Origin: Proteus vulgaris
Lineage (GTDB): Bacteria; Pseudomonadota; Gammaproteobacteria; Enterobacterales; Enterobacteriaceae
Direction: 5' to 3'
Assembly (NCBI RefSeq): GCF_016239305.1
Contig: NZ_JAEHOQ010000007.1
Span: forward strand, 1-64,000
Length of the DNA: 64,000 nt
Part shown: one piece after another, positions 38,877-47,502 of the stretch
Position numbering within the stretch: position 1 is the first letter of the stretch
Layout of the letters: every line of letters begins with the position of its first letter
Made by a program: the position numbers and the translations under genes
The notes under the pieces: model-generated
Seen by the model: only the letters and a program-made list of their open reading frames with translations
The model's database searches: none
What the model was told of the DNA's origin: nothing

Positions 38877-39941
38877 TCAAAGATGGCGACTTAGCGAAAT
38901 ACTCTTAATTTGCGCATAAAGCCATTGCCCTTCTTGAATATTCAATTCATCTTTTGCCCAAGGTGTGATCCTTGCCCATAAATAATTACCATCATTGACA
39001 AGTTTTACATCGACTTGGCCATCATTTTTGATGGTTTCAACCACTTTCATATGCAAAATATTACGAATACTGCTATTTGAAGGACGAGTGGTAGTCAGTG
39101 ATACATCAGAAGCATCAATACGAACCCGTACATCACGACCAATTTTAGTCTCGATTTGAGGCAACCATAGCACTTGGTTACCAAAAGCCGTTGCTGTCAT
39201 ATCGTAATGACTATGGTGCTCTACTACCATGACATTCGCGATACTGCTTAATGTCTCTTTTTGTAACCAAGGACGTAATGCACTACTTGCCCATACATCT
39301 TCAAGTTTACCGGTCGCCTTAATTTTTCCTGCATCCATCACAATGACATTATCAGCAAGTCGAATAATTTCATCAAGGCTATGGCTCACGTACAAAATTG
39401 GAATTTGTACATCTTGTGAGAGCTTTTCTAAATACGGCAGTAACTCACGTTTGCGCGGTAAATCAAGCGATGCTAAAGGCTCATCCATCAACATAATATC
39501 AGGCGCTGTTAATAACGCTCGCCCTATAGCAACGCGCTGTTTTTCGCCACCTGATAATGTTATCGGAAAACGTGGGAGTAAATGTTCGATACCTAATAAA
39601 TGAATAATGCGATCAAATTGCACTTTCATTGTCGGCGACATACCGTAAAGCAGATTTCCTTTTACTGTATAATGAGGAAACAGTCGAGCATCTTGAAAAA
39701 CATAACCCACTTTACGTTTTTCTGGGGGTAGGTAAATTTTCTTTTCAGTATCAACCAGTGTGTGATTGTTTAATACAATCCGCCCTGAGTCTGGTTTTGT
39801 TAAACCCCCAATCACATTAATTAGGGAGGTTTTACCGGCTCCAGATAAACCAAAGACAGCGGTAATACTTTCTGTTGGTAGCTCAGTATTGACTTCCAGA
39901 CGCAGTGATCCTAGCGTCTGTTTAAAATTCATCTCTAGCAT
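38877..39941 (-). CDS. modC: Molybdate ABC transporter ATP-binding protein ModC
   Basis: 354 residues: ABC ATPase domain (Walker [10 protein letters not shown] 31-39, signature LSGGEKQR, Walker B MLMDEP) followed by a C-terminal Mop-like molybdate-binding domain (about 285-350). Overlaps modB by seven bases; last gene of modABC. Confidence 0.95.
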   Translation of the reverse strand: MLEMNFKQTLGSLRLEVNTELPTESITAVFGLSGAGKTSLINVIGGLTKPDSGRIVLNNHTLVDTEKKIYLPPEKRKVGYVFQDARLFPHYTVKGNLLYGMSPTMKVQFDRIIHLLGIEHLLPRFPITLSGGEKQRVAIGRALLTAPDIMLMDEPLASLDLPRKRELLPYLEKLSQDVQIPILYVSHSLDEIIRLADNVIVMDAGKIKATGKLEDVWASSALRPWLQKETLSSIANVMVVEHHSHYDMTATAFGNQVLWLPQIETKIGRDVRVRIDASDVSLTTTRPSNSSIRNILHMKVVETIKNDGQVDVKLVNDGNYLWARITPWAKDELNIQEGQWLYAQIKSISLSRHL

Positions 39942-40633
39942 ACGCCCCCCAATCTTTTACGACCCCAACGAGTTAGCCACTCTGAAGCCATTAAAGAGAC
40001 GAGCGCCAAAATAATTGCAATAACACATAAACGGGCGGCATCCATTTCCGCTCCCGGTGTTTCAATCAAGGTATACATTGCCAGAGGAATAGTTCTTGTT
40101 TCCCCCGGAATATTGGAGACGAAAGTGATTGTTGCGCCAAATTCTCCCAATGAGCGCGCAAATGCCAACACAATCCCTGCGATGATCCCTGGCATAGACA
40201 AAGGTAACGTTATGGTAAAAAAGACACGTATCGGTGAAGCCCCTAAGGTTCTCGCCGCTTGTTCCATACGTTGATCGACAGCTTCTAATGCTAATCTGAT
40301 AGCTCTTACCATCAGTGGAAATGCAACGACTGCGGATGCAAGTGCTGCGCCTCGCCAACTAAAGGTAAAGCTAAAACCAAACCAGTCATACAGCCATTCA
40401 CCAATAAACCCACGTCTTCCCATACTGATCAGTAAAAGATAACCAACCACAACAGGTGGTAGAACTAAAGGTAAATGGATAATGCTATCAAGCAATGATT
40501 TACCGGGAAAACGTACCCTAACTAAAAGCCAAGCCATAAAAATACCAAAAGGTAGACTAATAATAACTGCAACAGTCGATACCTTAAGGCTTAGTATGAT
40601 GGCTTGCCATTCGTATTCACTTAACATCTCCAA
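39935..40633 (-). CDS. modB: Molybdate ABC transporter permease ModB
   Basis: 232-residue permease with five to six membrane segments and the EAA loop [42 protein letters not shown] and [21 protein letters not shown] are identical or nearly so to E. coli ModB. The start is unsettled: TTG 40633 has an AGGA site nine bases upstream, while ATG 40627 has GGAG directly touching it, too close to serve. I use TTG. Confidence 0.92.
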   Translation of the reverse strand: MEMLSEYEWQAIILSLKVSTVAVIISLPFGIFMAWLLVRVRFPGKSLLDSIIHLPLVLPPVVVGYLLLISMGRRGFIGEWLYDWFGFSFTFSWRGAALASAVVAFPLMVRAIRLALEAVDQRMEQAARTLGASPIRVFFTITLPLSMPGIIAGIVLAFARSLGEFGATITFVSNIPGETRTIPLAMYTLIETPGAEMDAARLCVIAIILALVSLMASEWLTRWGRKRLGGVC

Positions 40634-40644
40634 AAGTATAATTC

Positions 40645-41415
40645 CTACAGTGGGCTAAAGCCGTATTTCTTAAAGATTTCTGCGGCTTGAGGTGTTTTCA
40701 GATAATCATAAAAATCACGAACTGCTTTATTGTCCTGATCTTTTACAACTGCCATTGGATACTCAACAGGTTTGTGGCTATCAGCTGGGAATACGCCAAC
40801 CACTTTCACTTTATCACTCGCTACCGCATCAGAACCGTATACGATACCTAATGGTGCTTCATCGCGTTCAACCAGCGCCATACCACTACGTACGTTATTT
40901 GTACGCGCCATTTCTGGGCTTACTGTATCCCATGCGCCTAAATATTCTAATGATTCTTTCGCATAGATACCAACAGGTACATGGTCAGGATCGCCAACAG
41001 CCAGTTTTCCACCATTAAGTAAGGATTTCCATTTGGTTTCCTTATTAATAACAACGTCATTTAATTGACTATCTTTAGGGGCAATAAGCACTAAATCATT
41101 ACCTAATAGTGTATGGCGTGAATCAGCAACTATTAAATTTTTATCGATTGCGTAATCCATCCATTGCTGGTCTGCTGAAATAAACAGATTTGCGGGTGCT
41201 CCTTGTTCAATTTGACGAGCTAGCGTTGAAGAAGAGGCATAAGATGCAACAACTTCAGTTTGTTTCTCTTGCTTATATTGTGCCGAAATTTCATTAAGAG
41301 CATTGGTAAGAGAAGCGGCCGCAAATACCGTTACTTTTTCCGATGCAAAACTTTGGCTGACTAAAGCACAAGAGATAACTGCGCCAGCAAGTAACTTGCT
41401 TGATAATTTTTTCAT
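40645..41415 (-). CDS. modA: Molybdate-binding periplasmic protein ModA
   Basis: 256 residues. A signal peptide (about 1-24, ending QSFA) precedes a periplasmic-binding fold. VFAAASLTNALNEI and SSSTLARQIEQGAPANLFISAD hold the oxyanion-binding serines; YGSDAVAS is near the second lobe. First gene of modABC, behind two ModE boxes. Confidence 0.95.
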   Translation of the reverse strand: MKKLSSKLLAGAVISCALVSQSFASEKVTVFAAASLTNALNEISAQYKQEKQTEVVASYASSSTLARQIEQGAPANLFISADQQWMDYAIDKNLIVADSRHTLLGNDLVLIAPKDSQLNDVVINKETKWKSLLNGGKLAVGDPDHVPVGIYAKESLEYLGAWDTVSPEMARTNNVRSGMALVERDEAPLGIVYGSDAVASDKVKVVGVFPADSHKPVEYPMAVVKDQDNKAVRDFYDYLKTPQAAEIFKKYGFSPL

Positions 41416-41446
41416 GTTCTAATTCCACTTAAATTAAAGGATGACA

Positions 41447-41470
41447 CGCTGTATATAGCAAGACATAGCG
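41447..41470 (-). promoter_or_regulatory. ModE box 1, proximal to modA
   Basis: CGCTGTATA-N6-GACATAGCG, 32-55 bases before modA. Left half eight of nine, right half six of nine against the ModE consensus, with correct spacing. Confidence 0.6.
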
Positions 41471-41499
41471 TAAAATGAAAGGATTAGATGTTAGAAACT

Positions 41500-41523
41500 G
41501 GTTATATATCAATAAATATAACC
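41500..41523 (-). promoter_or_regulatory. ModE box 2, distal to modA
   Basis: GGTTATATA-N6-AATATAACC, a near-perfect palindrome matching the ModE consensus core at both halves with N6 spacing; 85 bases before modA. Confidence 0.65.
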
Positions 41524-41604
41524 ATAAAAATAGGGGCAAAAAAATAGAGATAGAATCGCAGTCAACAACGCTGTGGTTTGAAGTATGACGAGTAGATAAA
41601 AAAA

Positions 41605-41629
41605 CAGCCCTTTACAAAATAAAGGGCTG
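41605..41629 (-). terminator. Terminator after acrZ
   Basis: CAGCCCTTTA and TAAAGGGCTG around a 5-base loop; on the - strand a run of seven T follows. Confidence 0.85.
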
Positions 41630-41651
41630 CTCTAAATCAGGGAGGGAGAAA

Positions 41652-41795
41652 TTATGATTTTTTGTCTGCTTTTGGCTGACTTGGTGAAATCAAGTTAAAC
41701 ACTTCACCTAAACCATAAATGATGCCCATAATCAGTACCATTACAACAGGTACCATCAAGAGAGCAAACCCTAAACTTTTCAACAATTCAAGCAT
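41652..41795 (-). CDS. acrZ: AcrAB-TolC pump accessory protein AcrZ
   Basis: 47-residue single-helix membrane protein that binds AcrB and tunes substrate range. [19 protein letters not shown] and IYGLGEVFN match E. coli AcrZ (YbhT). ATG 41795 is used, not the frame opening at 41840, because homology begins there and an AGAGG lies upstream. It lies between modA and modE as in E. coli. Confidence 0.93.
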   Translation of the reverse strand: MLELLKSLGFALLMVPVVMVLIMGIIYGLGEVFNLISPSQPKADKKS

Positions 41796-41953
41796 GATAA
41801 CCTCTTTATCATGGTATATTCGGAAAGCCAGAGTTGGCATTTCTTCACGAATGACGAATAATAACGCTATAGATGTTTATATTCTAGAGAATTATCGCTT
41901 TGTGTCGGCACAAAAAATGCGATAAACACACAAAAAAGAAGAAGCCTATCATT

Positions 41954-42745
41954 ATGCAAGCAGAAATATTATTAACTCTTAAACTTCAAGATAAGCTCTT
42001 TGCCGATCCTCGCCGTGTTGCGCTGTTAAAACAAATCAAAGCGACGGGTTCAATTAGTCAAGGGGCAAAAATGGCGGGTATTAGTTATAAAAGTGCCTGG
42101 GACGCCATTAATGAAATGAATCAACTCGCAGACGAACTTCTTGTTGATAGAGCAACAGGCGGTAAAGGTGGCGGTGGTGCAACTCTCACACATTATTGTG
42201 AGCGCTTACTTCAACTTTACGATCTGTTAGGTCAAATTCAACAAAAAGCCTTTGATGTATTGAAAGATGATTCACTCCCTCTGGATAGTCTTTTAGCCGC
42301 TATTTCTCGTTTTTCATTACAAACCAGTGCCAGAAACCAATTTTTTGGTACCATTATTGAGCGTGATAACCTGCAAGTTCAACAACATGTTAATGTTCAA
42401 CTTGCAGATAGAAAAACGACCATTCATGCTGCTTTGACAGAGAAAAGCGCTGATCGCCTAGGACTTAAAAAAGGTAAAGAAGTACTGATTTTAATTAAGG
42501 CACCTTGGGTCAATATTGAAAAAGGGACTTCTTTAACACAGCAATATGACAATGCGCTTTCAGGCACACTCACTCAAATTGAGACGGGTAATGAAAACAG
42601 CGAATTAGTGGTGACATTAGAAGGTGGACAAGAAGTTTGTGCCACATGTTCTAATCAGCATGTTAAAGAGCAAAATTTACATATTAATGACAGCGTAACG
42701 GCTTTATTTAATGCTGATCAGGTGATTGTCGCAACACTGTGTTAA
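41954..42745 (+). CDS. modE: Molybdate-responsive regulator ModE
   Basis: 263 residues: N-terminal winged HTH (about 20-80; GSISQGAKMAGISYKSAWDAINEMN) and two Mop domains binding molybdate (SARNQFFGTI near 125 and a second copy near 200). It represses modABC and activates moa in E. coli. The boxes found in this window are its likely targets. In E. coli modF follows directly; here an 11-kb island intervenes. Confidence 0.95.
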   Translation: MQAEILLTLKLQDKLFADPRRVALLKQIKATGSISQGAKMAGISYKSAWDAINEMNQLADELLVDRATGGKGGGGATLTHYCERLLQLYDLLGQIQQKAFDVLKDDSLPLDSLLAAISRFSLQTSARNQFFGTIIERDNLQVQQHVNVQLADRKTTIHAALTEKSADRLGLKKGKEVLILIKAPWVNIEKGTSLTQQYDNALSGTLTQIETGNENSELVVTLEGGQEVCATCSNQHVKEQNLHINDSVTALFNADQVIVATLC

Positions 42746-42776
42746 TCATTAATATGATGACTTTTAAATAAAAAAT

Positions 42777-42827
42777 AAAACCATCACTTAGTGATTATTT
42801 TAACAAAAATATTAAGTGATGGTTTTT
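42777..42827. terminator. Terminator after modE
   Basis: AAAACCATCACTTA (42777-42790) pairs with TAAGTGATGGTTTT (42813-42826), T run after. It marks the left edge of the CDI island. Confidence 0.8.
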
Positions 42828-42877
42828 GATTAGGAATAACATTTACATAAATCAATTTTATTCTAATAAGCTTCTAA

Positions 42878-44284
42878 TTAACGTATGATGTTAACGTTTT
42901 CCAGCTTGACTGAACTTTCAGGTCTATCGCCTAATTGTATGATAACAGGAACAAAAACATTAAAGTCTTGTAACCAAGCTTGTTTGCTACTGATTTTCAA
43001 TTGTCCTTGATGAGTTTCGTGACACTGAACTAACAGATATTTTCCACTAAACTCAGATGCTATGTTACGTGCATCTCCTTCGCTTATCACATTACAACGT
43101 ATTGACGAAGCTATTACTTTTTTTTTGGAATCAATGCTTTCCCACTGTGCTTGATATTGTTGACCAACTACTAATGGGAATCTCAGATCTGTCTGCAACT
43201 TACGGAGCACTGAAACATCATGGCTAATAGACATGGCAAACTTTAATTGTAATTGATTAACTAGTGTTAAACGTTGCACTGTCCAGATACCATAATCTTC
43301 TAGCTTACGTATATAGCCATCTGGTTGTGCAACCAGTTGTACATTAATCTTAGCGTACTCGTTTACTATGGTATAACTGATCTGTTTAAAATGAGGAAGA
43401 GCCAATGGTTTTACCAATGATTGAGTTTTATTATTAATTGCCGTAGAAAGTGGGAATTTATTAAACCAGTACGGGTTATTATTACTTAAATCAGGCATTG
43501 TTAACCTCATCAATGTTGATGCAGGCTTATTAATAGCAGGTACAAAGTGTCCTTCAGCAGTGAACTTTTTTCCTTCTGGCAACTGACATAATTGATTGAA
43601 AAGTTGTCTCATTTTAAGATCTATTTTGAAACTATCTTTACGACGAATAATATCATCAGTGATCAGCGAATCAGTAACGTACCCTTCACGATCTAAGTTC
43701 ATTGCAACTATAGCGTCGCCCCGATGAGTTTTACAATTATATAAATAGTGCTCAATCTTTAGCTCAAGAGGTGCATCATAAGGAGGTTCCCAGATGGTTT
43801 CTGCAAAATCATATCCTGTACGTACTGATAATATGTCGCCAATATGCTGAATACTATTAATATCAACAAGATCCGTTATACCACTCATAGATGTGTCAGA
43901 TAATTTTTCCCATAGCGCTTCTTTTATTGGAAATTGACAAATCATACGAATATTCTCTGATGTCATCAGCTTATTATCTTGAGCTGGTGCATAGCGAAAA
44001 TAACTATTACCGTAATAACGAGCTTTGGTTAGCCCATCTTCATTCAATACATCCTTATATAAAAACTGAGCCTTGTTCTGCTTACAATCAACAGAATGCC
44101 AATGTTGAGTTTTTTCTCCATTATTATCCGTTAATGACACCATGTAATTCACACGATCATGGTTCCTAACTATAGACAATGGATTAATTTCATTATTTAT
44201 CAATAAAGGCTTATCCGTTGCATAGACAAAAGAAAATAGCAAATAAGGTAGAAATAAAATAATTAAAAAACGCAGGCTGTACAT
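42878..44284 (-). CDS. Secreted protein of unknown function at the island edge
   Basis: 468 residues. A signal peptide of about 22 residues (long Leu/Phe core, ending VYA) implies export to the periplasm or beyond. The mature part is polar with paired cysteines (HSVDCKQ, MICQFP, YLYNCKTH, LCQLPEG, SIRCNVIS, LVQCHET), which suggests disulfide bonds. I recognise no domain. It is last in the - strand island, behind a scar of an immunity gene, so it is part of the same accessory cargo; a link to the CDI system is only positional. Confidence 0.65.
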   Translation of the reverse strand: MYSLRFLIILFLPYLLFSFVYATDKPLLINNEINPLSIVRNHDRVNYMVSLTDNNGEKTQHWHSVDCKQNKAQFLYKDVLNEDGLTKARYYGNSYFRYAPAQDNKLMTSENIRMICQFPIKEALWEKLSDTSMSGITDLVDINSIQHIGDILSVRTGYDFAETIWEPPYDAPLELKIEHYLYNCKTHRGDAIVAMNLDREGYVTDSLITDDIIRRKDSFKIDLKMRQLFNQLCQLPEGKKFTAEGHFVPAINKPASTLMRLTMPDLSNNNPYWFNKFPLSTAINNKTQSLVKPLALPHFKQISYTIVNEYAKINVQLVAQPDGYIRKLEDYGIWTVQRLTLVNQLQLKFAMSISHDVSVLRKLQTDLRFPLVVGQQYQAQWESIDSKKKVIASSIRCNVISEGDARNIASEFSGKYLLVQCHETHQGQLKISSKQAWLQDFNVFVPVIIQLGDRPESSVKLENVNIIR

Positions 44285-44587
44285 ATATATCCCTTCACTG
44301 ATTGATTATTTTTTATATTTAACATGGCAGAAAATAACTATATATTGCTAATACTAATTAGTTCTATTTCTTAGAATAATTATTTAGTAATATCAGTAGA
44401 AATAATACATTTAAACTTTTCGACTAATACAACGCGTAAATGCTTCTTTTATTGAGTCACCTAAAACCTCATCACTACAATTGCTTTTTAATGTAATAAT
44501 TGCACTATCAGGTATTCCCTTACCGACCCAATGATCCATACGTAAGATGTTATTTGTGATTTGCACTCAATATCAAAGCTAATTTTT
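44285..44587. other. Gap holding the third immunity-gene scar
   Basis: 303 bases. 44411-44576 is a remnant of an immunity gene 3' end (listed separately). The rest is AT-rich, with no gene seen. Confidence 0.7.
44411..44576 (-). pseudogene. Scar C: 3' remnant of a CDI immunity gene
   Basis: About 55 codons open on the - strand, with LRMDHWVGKGIPDS and SNCSDEVLGDSIKEAF ending at TAA 44411. They match the last 45 codons of the intact immunity gene at 46285 with several changes. No start codon or ribosome site is associated. It is the most diverged copy. Confidence 0.8.
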
Positions 44588-45121
44588 TTATAATCTCAAC
44601 AAATCACCCGAAAAATAAACTGGTGTAGGAGTTATAAAGCTTTCGTTATAAGAGCTAATTATATGTCCTAGATATTCATTAAAATTCTTATCTAATGCTC
44701 TTACCTTATCTTCATTTTCATCATAATGATAAACTAAGTTAGGCTGATCTGAGTATGTTAATAGAAAATAATATTGAGTTTCTGATTCTATTGAAATAAA
44801 AAATGGCTTTTGCTCTAACATATCCCACAACTCTAGATTATATAACTCCTCTCTTAAGCCGTATTGGAATAAAACATGCCCTCGTATAAACCATTCTTTG
44901 TAAAAAATGAGAGGATCATCCCCAAAAAAATCTCCACTACAACGCCCTATATAATTCAAAAAATCATAAAGTTGATCAGTTACTTTAATATCATAAAGAC
45001 GTTCAATTTTTTTCATCTCATTATCAGAATACCCCTTTATTTTATGAATATTGATAGGGAGCTCTGGATAGACAGTATGTAAATAATTTATTAATTGATT
45101 ATTATTCATAGATAAATTCAT
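44588..45121 (-). CDS. SMI1/KNR4 (SUKH) family immunity-like protein
   Basis: About 177 residues (ATG 45109 would give 173). The SUKH pattern is visible: IKGYSDNEMKKIERLYDI near the N-terminus, FLNYIGRCSGDFFGDDP, and a later FFISIESETQYYFLLTYSD. SUKH proteins are common immunity factors in polymorphic toxin loci. No matching toxin lies next to it, so it is an orphan immunity gene kept between two scars. No strong ribosome site decides the start; the longer frame from 45154 runs back through terminator B and is unlikely. Confidence 0.75.
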   Translation of the reverse strand: MNLSMNNNQLINYLHTVYPELPINIHKIKGYSDNEMKKIERLYDIKVTDQLYDFLNYIGRCSGDFFGDDPLIFYKEWFIRGHVLFQYGLREELYNLELWDMLEQKPFFISIESETQYYFLLTYSDQPNLVYHYDENEDKVRALDKNFNEYLGHIISSYNESFITPTPVYFSGDLLRL

Positions 45122-45128
45122 ATAATGA

Positions 45129-45165
45129 AAAATCACCTTACCCATAATTAGCATAAGGTAATTTT
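45129..45165. terminator. Terminator B, copy of the immunity-gene terminator
   Basis: AAAATCACCTT (45129-45139) and AAGGTAATTTT (45155-45165), one mismatch. The same hairpin as 46235-46271, carried along with scar B. Confidence 0.7.
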
Positions 45166-45178
45166 ACTTAGTATCCAT

Positions 45179-45320
45179 TTAAATTTTACGACTAATACAA
45201 CGTGTAAAAGCTTTTTTTATTGAAGCACCTAAAACCTCATCACTACAATTGGTTTTTAATGTAATAATTGCACTATCAGATATTCCCTCACCTACCCAAT
45301 GATCCATACGTAAATGGTTT
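45179..45320 (-). pseudogene. Scar B: 3' remnant of a CDI immunity gene
   Basis: Nearly identical to the end of the intact gene at 46285-46424: 45 open codons with LRMDHWVGEGISDSAIIT ending at TAA 45179, followed by the same terminator. Homology stops abruptly at about 45316, where the second immunity gene ends (45326). This is a recombination boundary. Confidence 0.85.
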
Positions 45321-45325
45321 TTTAT

Positions 45326-45703
45326 TTATAAACTAACGTGATTTAATCTATTTTTTGATAGTATCATTTTAATTTTTATCTTATCTTCAGGATGCATTAA
45401 CAAATATTTTTCACAAGACAATCTAATAAATTGATAACAAGTATCTTCGCTTACAATAACAATATCTTTATCTGTTAGAGGATATCCTATTCCAAACTTA
45501 ACACCTAAAAAATGATCAGATACATCAGCGCTATTCATATCTGGAAAAAAGCAATATATTCCATCGAGGACAAAAGATTCTTTTTGTACAATATTAGAAA
45601 CAGCATCTAAAAAACAACCATCATTATATATAAGATCAAAATAACTTTTTATAGTCCAATTAGGCTCACTCTTTTCATAGGGTAATTCAAATAAATATTT
45701 CAT
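45326..45703 (-). CDS. Second CDI immunity protein (CdiI-like)
   Basis: 125 residues. [35 protein letters not shown] and [20 protein letters not shown] resemble immunity proteins that accompany CdiA-CT nuclease modules. ATG 45703 has AGGAG eight bases upstream and lies 11 bases after the orphan toxin tip, the usual toxin-immunity arrangement. It should protect against that tip. Family assignment is by recall of similar sequences. Confidence 0.75.
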   Translation of the reverse strand: MKYLFELPYEKSEPNWTIKSYFDLIYNDGCFLDAVSNIVQKESFVLDGIYCFFPDMNSADVSDHFLGVKFGIGYPLTDKDIVIVSEDTCYQFIRLSCEKYLLMHPEDKIKIKMILSKNRLNHVSL

Positions 45704-45714
45704 CAATAATGCTC

Positions 45715-46095
45715 CTACTTAGGATGGAAATTAGTAACCATCTTTGTTTCTTTATCTAAATATACTCTAAAAGTTATGCCTTCTGACATTGCATCATAGG
45801 ATTGCAAATTTTTATCTAACGCATTCTTATACTCATTAGCTGCCGCTTTTTGACCTAATTCAAGTATTTTTTGGTCAGAAAAAATCTTGGGATCATAAAT
45901 TGTTTTTTTAAAAGGTTGAGCACCATTACCTTTATAATGAGTTATTTCTCCAGTTTTGGGATGCTTCGCAGGTATTTTATATTCAATATACATTATCCCT
46001 CGCACACTTGTTGAGATCTGTTTTATAATTTTTAAATTTTTATTCTTTACAACATTATAAAATACATTAGCATTAATAACTCCTGAAATTTCCAT
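45715..46095 (-). CDS. Orphan CdiA C-terminal toxin module
   Basis: 126 residues from ATG 46095; a TAA lies nine codons upstream in frame, so it is not joined to cdiA. Conserved toxin-tip features: [19 protein letters not shown], then [19 protein letters not shown] and an end [13 protein letters not shown] with NFHP. The KT-x-YDP and final Y-x-D pattern suggests an EndoU-like or related RNase, but the fold is not certain. There is no signal peptide, so it cannot be delivered alone. Such orphan tips can be recombined onto cdiA. The start codon has only a weak GGAAA site. Confidence 0.7.
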   Translation of the reverse strand: MEISGVINANVFYNVVKNKNLKIIKQISTSVRGIMYIEYKIPAKHPKTGEITHYKGNGAQPFKKTIYDPKIFSDQKILELGQKAAANEYKNALDKNLQSYDAMSEGITFRVYLDKETKMVTNFHPK

Positions 46096-46234
46096 TTTCC
46101 GAGAAAATAAATTTGTTTTTTATTTTAACATTCACCTCTATAAAAATAATTTATATTTTATTTTTACAATGATACCTATTTGGATTATTATTATTTTTAT
46201 CTATATAGCGAAAATAATATCTTATAGATAATAA

Positions 46235-46271
46235 AAAATCACCTTCCCCATAATTAGTATAAGGTGATTTT
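46235..46271. terminator. Terminator A after the first immunity gene
   Basis: AAAATCACCTT (46235-46245) and AAGGTGATTTT (46261-46271), perfect 11-bp stem with T runs both ways. Confidence 0.8.
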
Positions 46272-46284
46272 ATTTAATATCCAT

Positions 46285-46791
46285 TTAAACTCTACTGCTA
46301 ATACAACGTGTAAAAGCTTTTTTTATTGAAGCACCTAAAACCTCATCACTACAATTGGTTTTTAATGTAATAATTGCACTATCAGATATTCCCTCACCTA
46401 CCCAATGATCCATACGTAAATGATTTTGAGGTCTAATGATAATTTCATTACCTACAACACTTAAACTACACAAATTCATATTTTCAAATAGAGCTGTTTT
46501 ATTTTTATAACCATACTCTTTGACAATTTTTTTTATCCAGTCTTGATAAGTTTTTTTATCATTATACATTTGATGAAACTTATCTGAATTTCCTTTTATT
46601 TGTTCACTTTTAATCAGAGCGAGTTTGGCATAATAACCTAATTCGTCATCAATAATATCATTAGGTAAAACCTTATAGCCTTTTTTTAAATCAATTATAT
46701 AAATTGAGCATCCAGAAAAGGTGACTAAAATATAGTAATCACCATTGTAGTAAACACTTGCCTCTAGTTCATTTTTTTTAGATAAAAGCAT
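46285..46791 (-). CDS. cdiI: First CDI immunity protein (CdiI, DUF1436-like)
   Basis: 168 residues. The C-terminal part, with a tryptophan in DHWVGEGIS, then AIITLKTNCSDEVLGASIKK and a terminal FTRC, is typical of the DUF1436/CdiI immunity group. A GAGGAA ribosome site lies at the end of the toxin tip, and the start is three bases from the toxin stop. It should neutralise the tip at 46795-47502. Its 3' 140 bases recur twice downstream as scars. Confidence 0.78.
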   Translation of the reverse strand: MLLSKKNELEASVYYNGDYYILVTFSGCSIYIIDLKKGYKVLPNDIIDDELGYYAKLALIKSEQIKGNSDKFHQMYNDKKTYQDWIKKIVKEYGYKNKTALFENMNLCSLSVVGNEIIIRPQNHLRMDHWVGEGISDSAIITLKTNCSDEVLGASIKKAFTRCISSRV

Positions 46792-46794
46792 TAA

Positions 46795-47502
46795 TTATTC
46801 CTCAATAATAGTGATGTTAACTTTTATATTTTTTGAAGATGCATTTTTAATAGAATCATTAATAGCATCCCATTGTTCTTTGTTTGTTCTTTCAGGAACA
46901 CCTAATTCCAATATTTTCTGTTTAATTTGTTTTGGTGAAATTCTTATTAGCCCTTTTTGATCACCACTATATTTATCTATAGTTGAAATATATGTATTTA
47001 ATGTGTTTTCTATTGATTTTGGATTTTTAATCCTTGAGGCTGTTTGGGTATTTAATGTCTTTACACTAATGTATTCATCTGTCCTATCATCATAATAGTC
47101 GAAAGTTTTAGCATTAAGATGTAATCGTGTAAGCCGTTTATTTGATAGACCAATGTAATTCTCAAATGTCATTCCTTGCTCTACTATTGTACCTTGATAC
47201 ATCCATTTCATTGTGATTTTATTTCCTGATTTGTCAATAAAATAAATATCATTTATTGGTATAAACTGCGTTTTATTGGCATTAAAACTTATAGGACCAT
47301 AAATCCTATTACCATTACGCCTAGTTATTGACGCACCTATTGCAATTACTGAAGTTAAGTTTTCAAGTGTTTTTTTATCCCATCCAGTAAACTTACTCGC
47401 ATTTTCAATCCATTGATTTCTTGAAAATGTTTCACTATCTGTTAATTTATCGGCTTCAGTGTAAGTAAATAATTTAATTTTTTCATAACCACTAAATAGT
47501 GG
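46795..47502 (-). pseudogene. CdiA toxin tip cut off from cdiA by a TAA codon
   Basis: 235 codons, open and in the same frame as cdiA, directly after TAA 47503-47505. The first part contains LFSGYEKIKLFTYTEADKL and TGWDKKTLENLTSVIAIGAS, likely entry/linker region. The second part from ATG 47211 has TFDYYDDRTDEYISVKTLNT, TYISTIDKYSG and ELGVPERTNKEQWDAINDSI, which fits the CdiA-CT nuclease toxins whose C-terminus carries VPxxTNKxQW. ATG 47211 could start a free toxin but has no clear ribosome site. The cognate immunity gene is intact. Either a nonsense mutation or a displaced tip. Confidence 0.8.

Noticed and set aside
44411-46424. Repeats with unique sequences between them, like a CRISPR array
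   Set aside because: Repeat units are 140-190 bases, code in frame for an immunity-gene tail and are separated by genes; no cas genes.
46795-47211. Free-standing toxin gene starting at ATG 47211
   Set aside because: No ribosome site, and the frame continues open for 97 codons upstream to the cdiA stop, so it reads as the tail of a larger protein.
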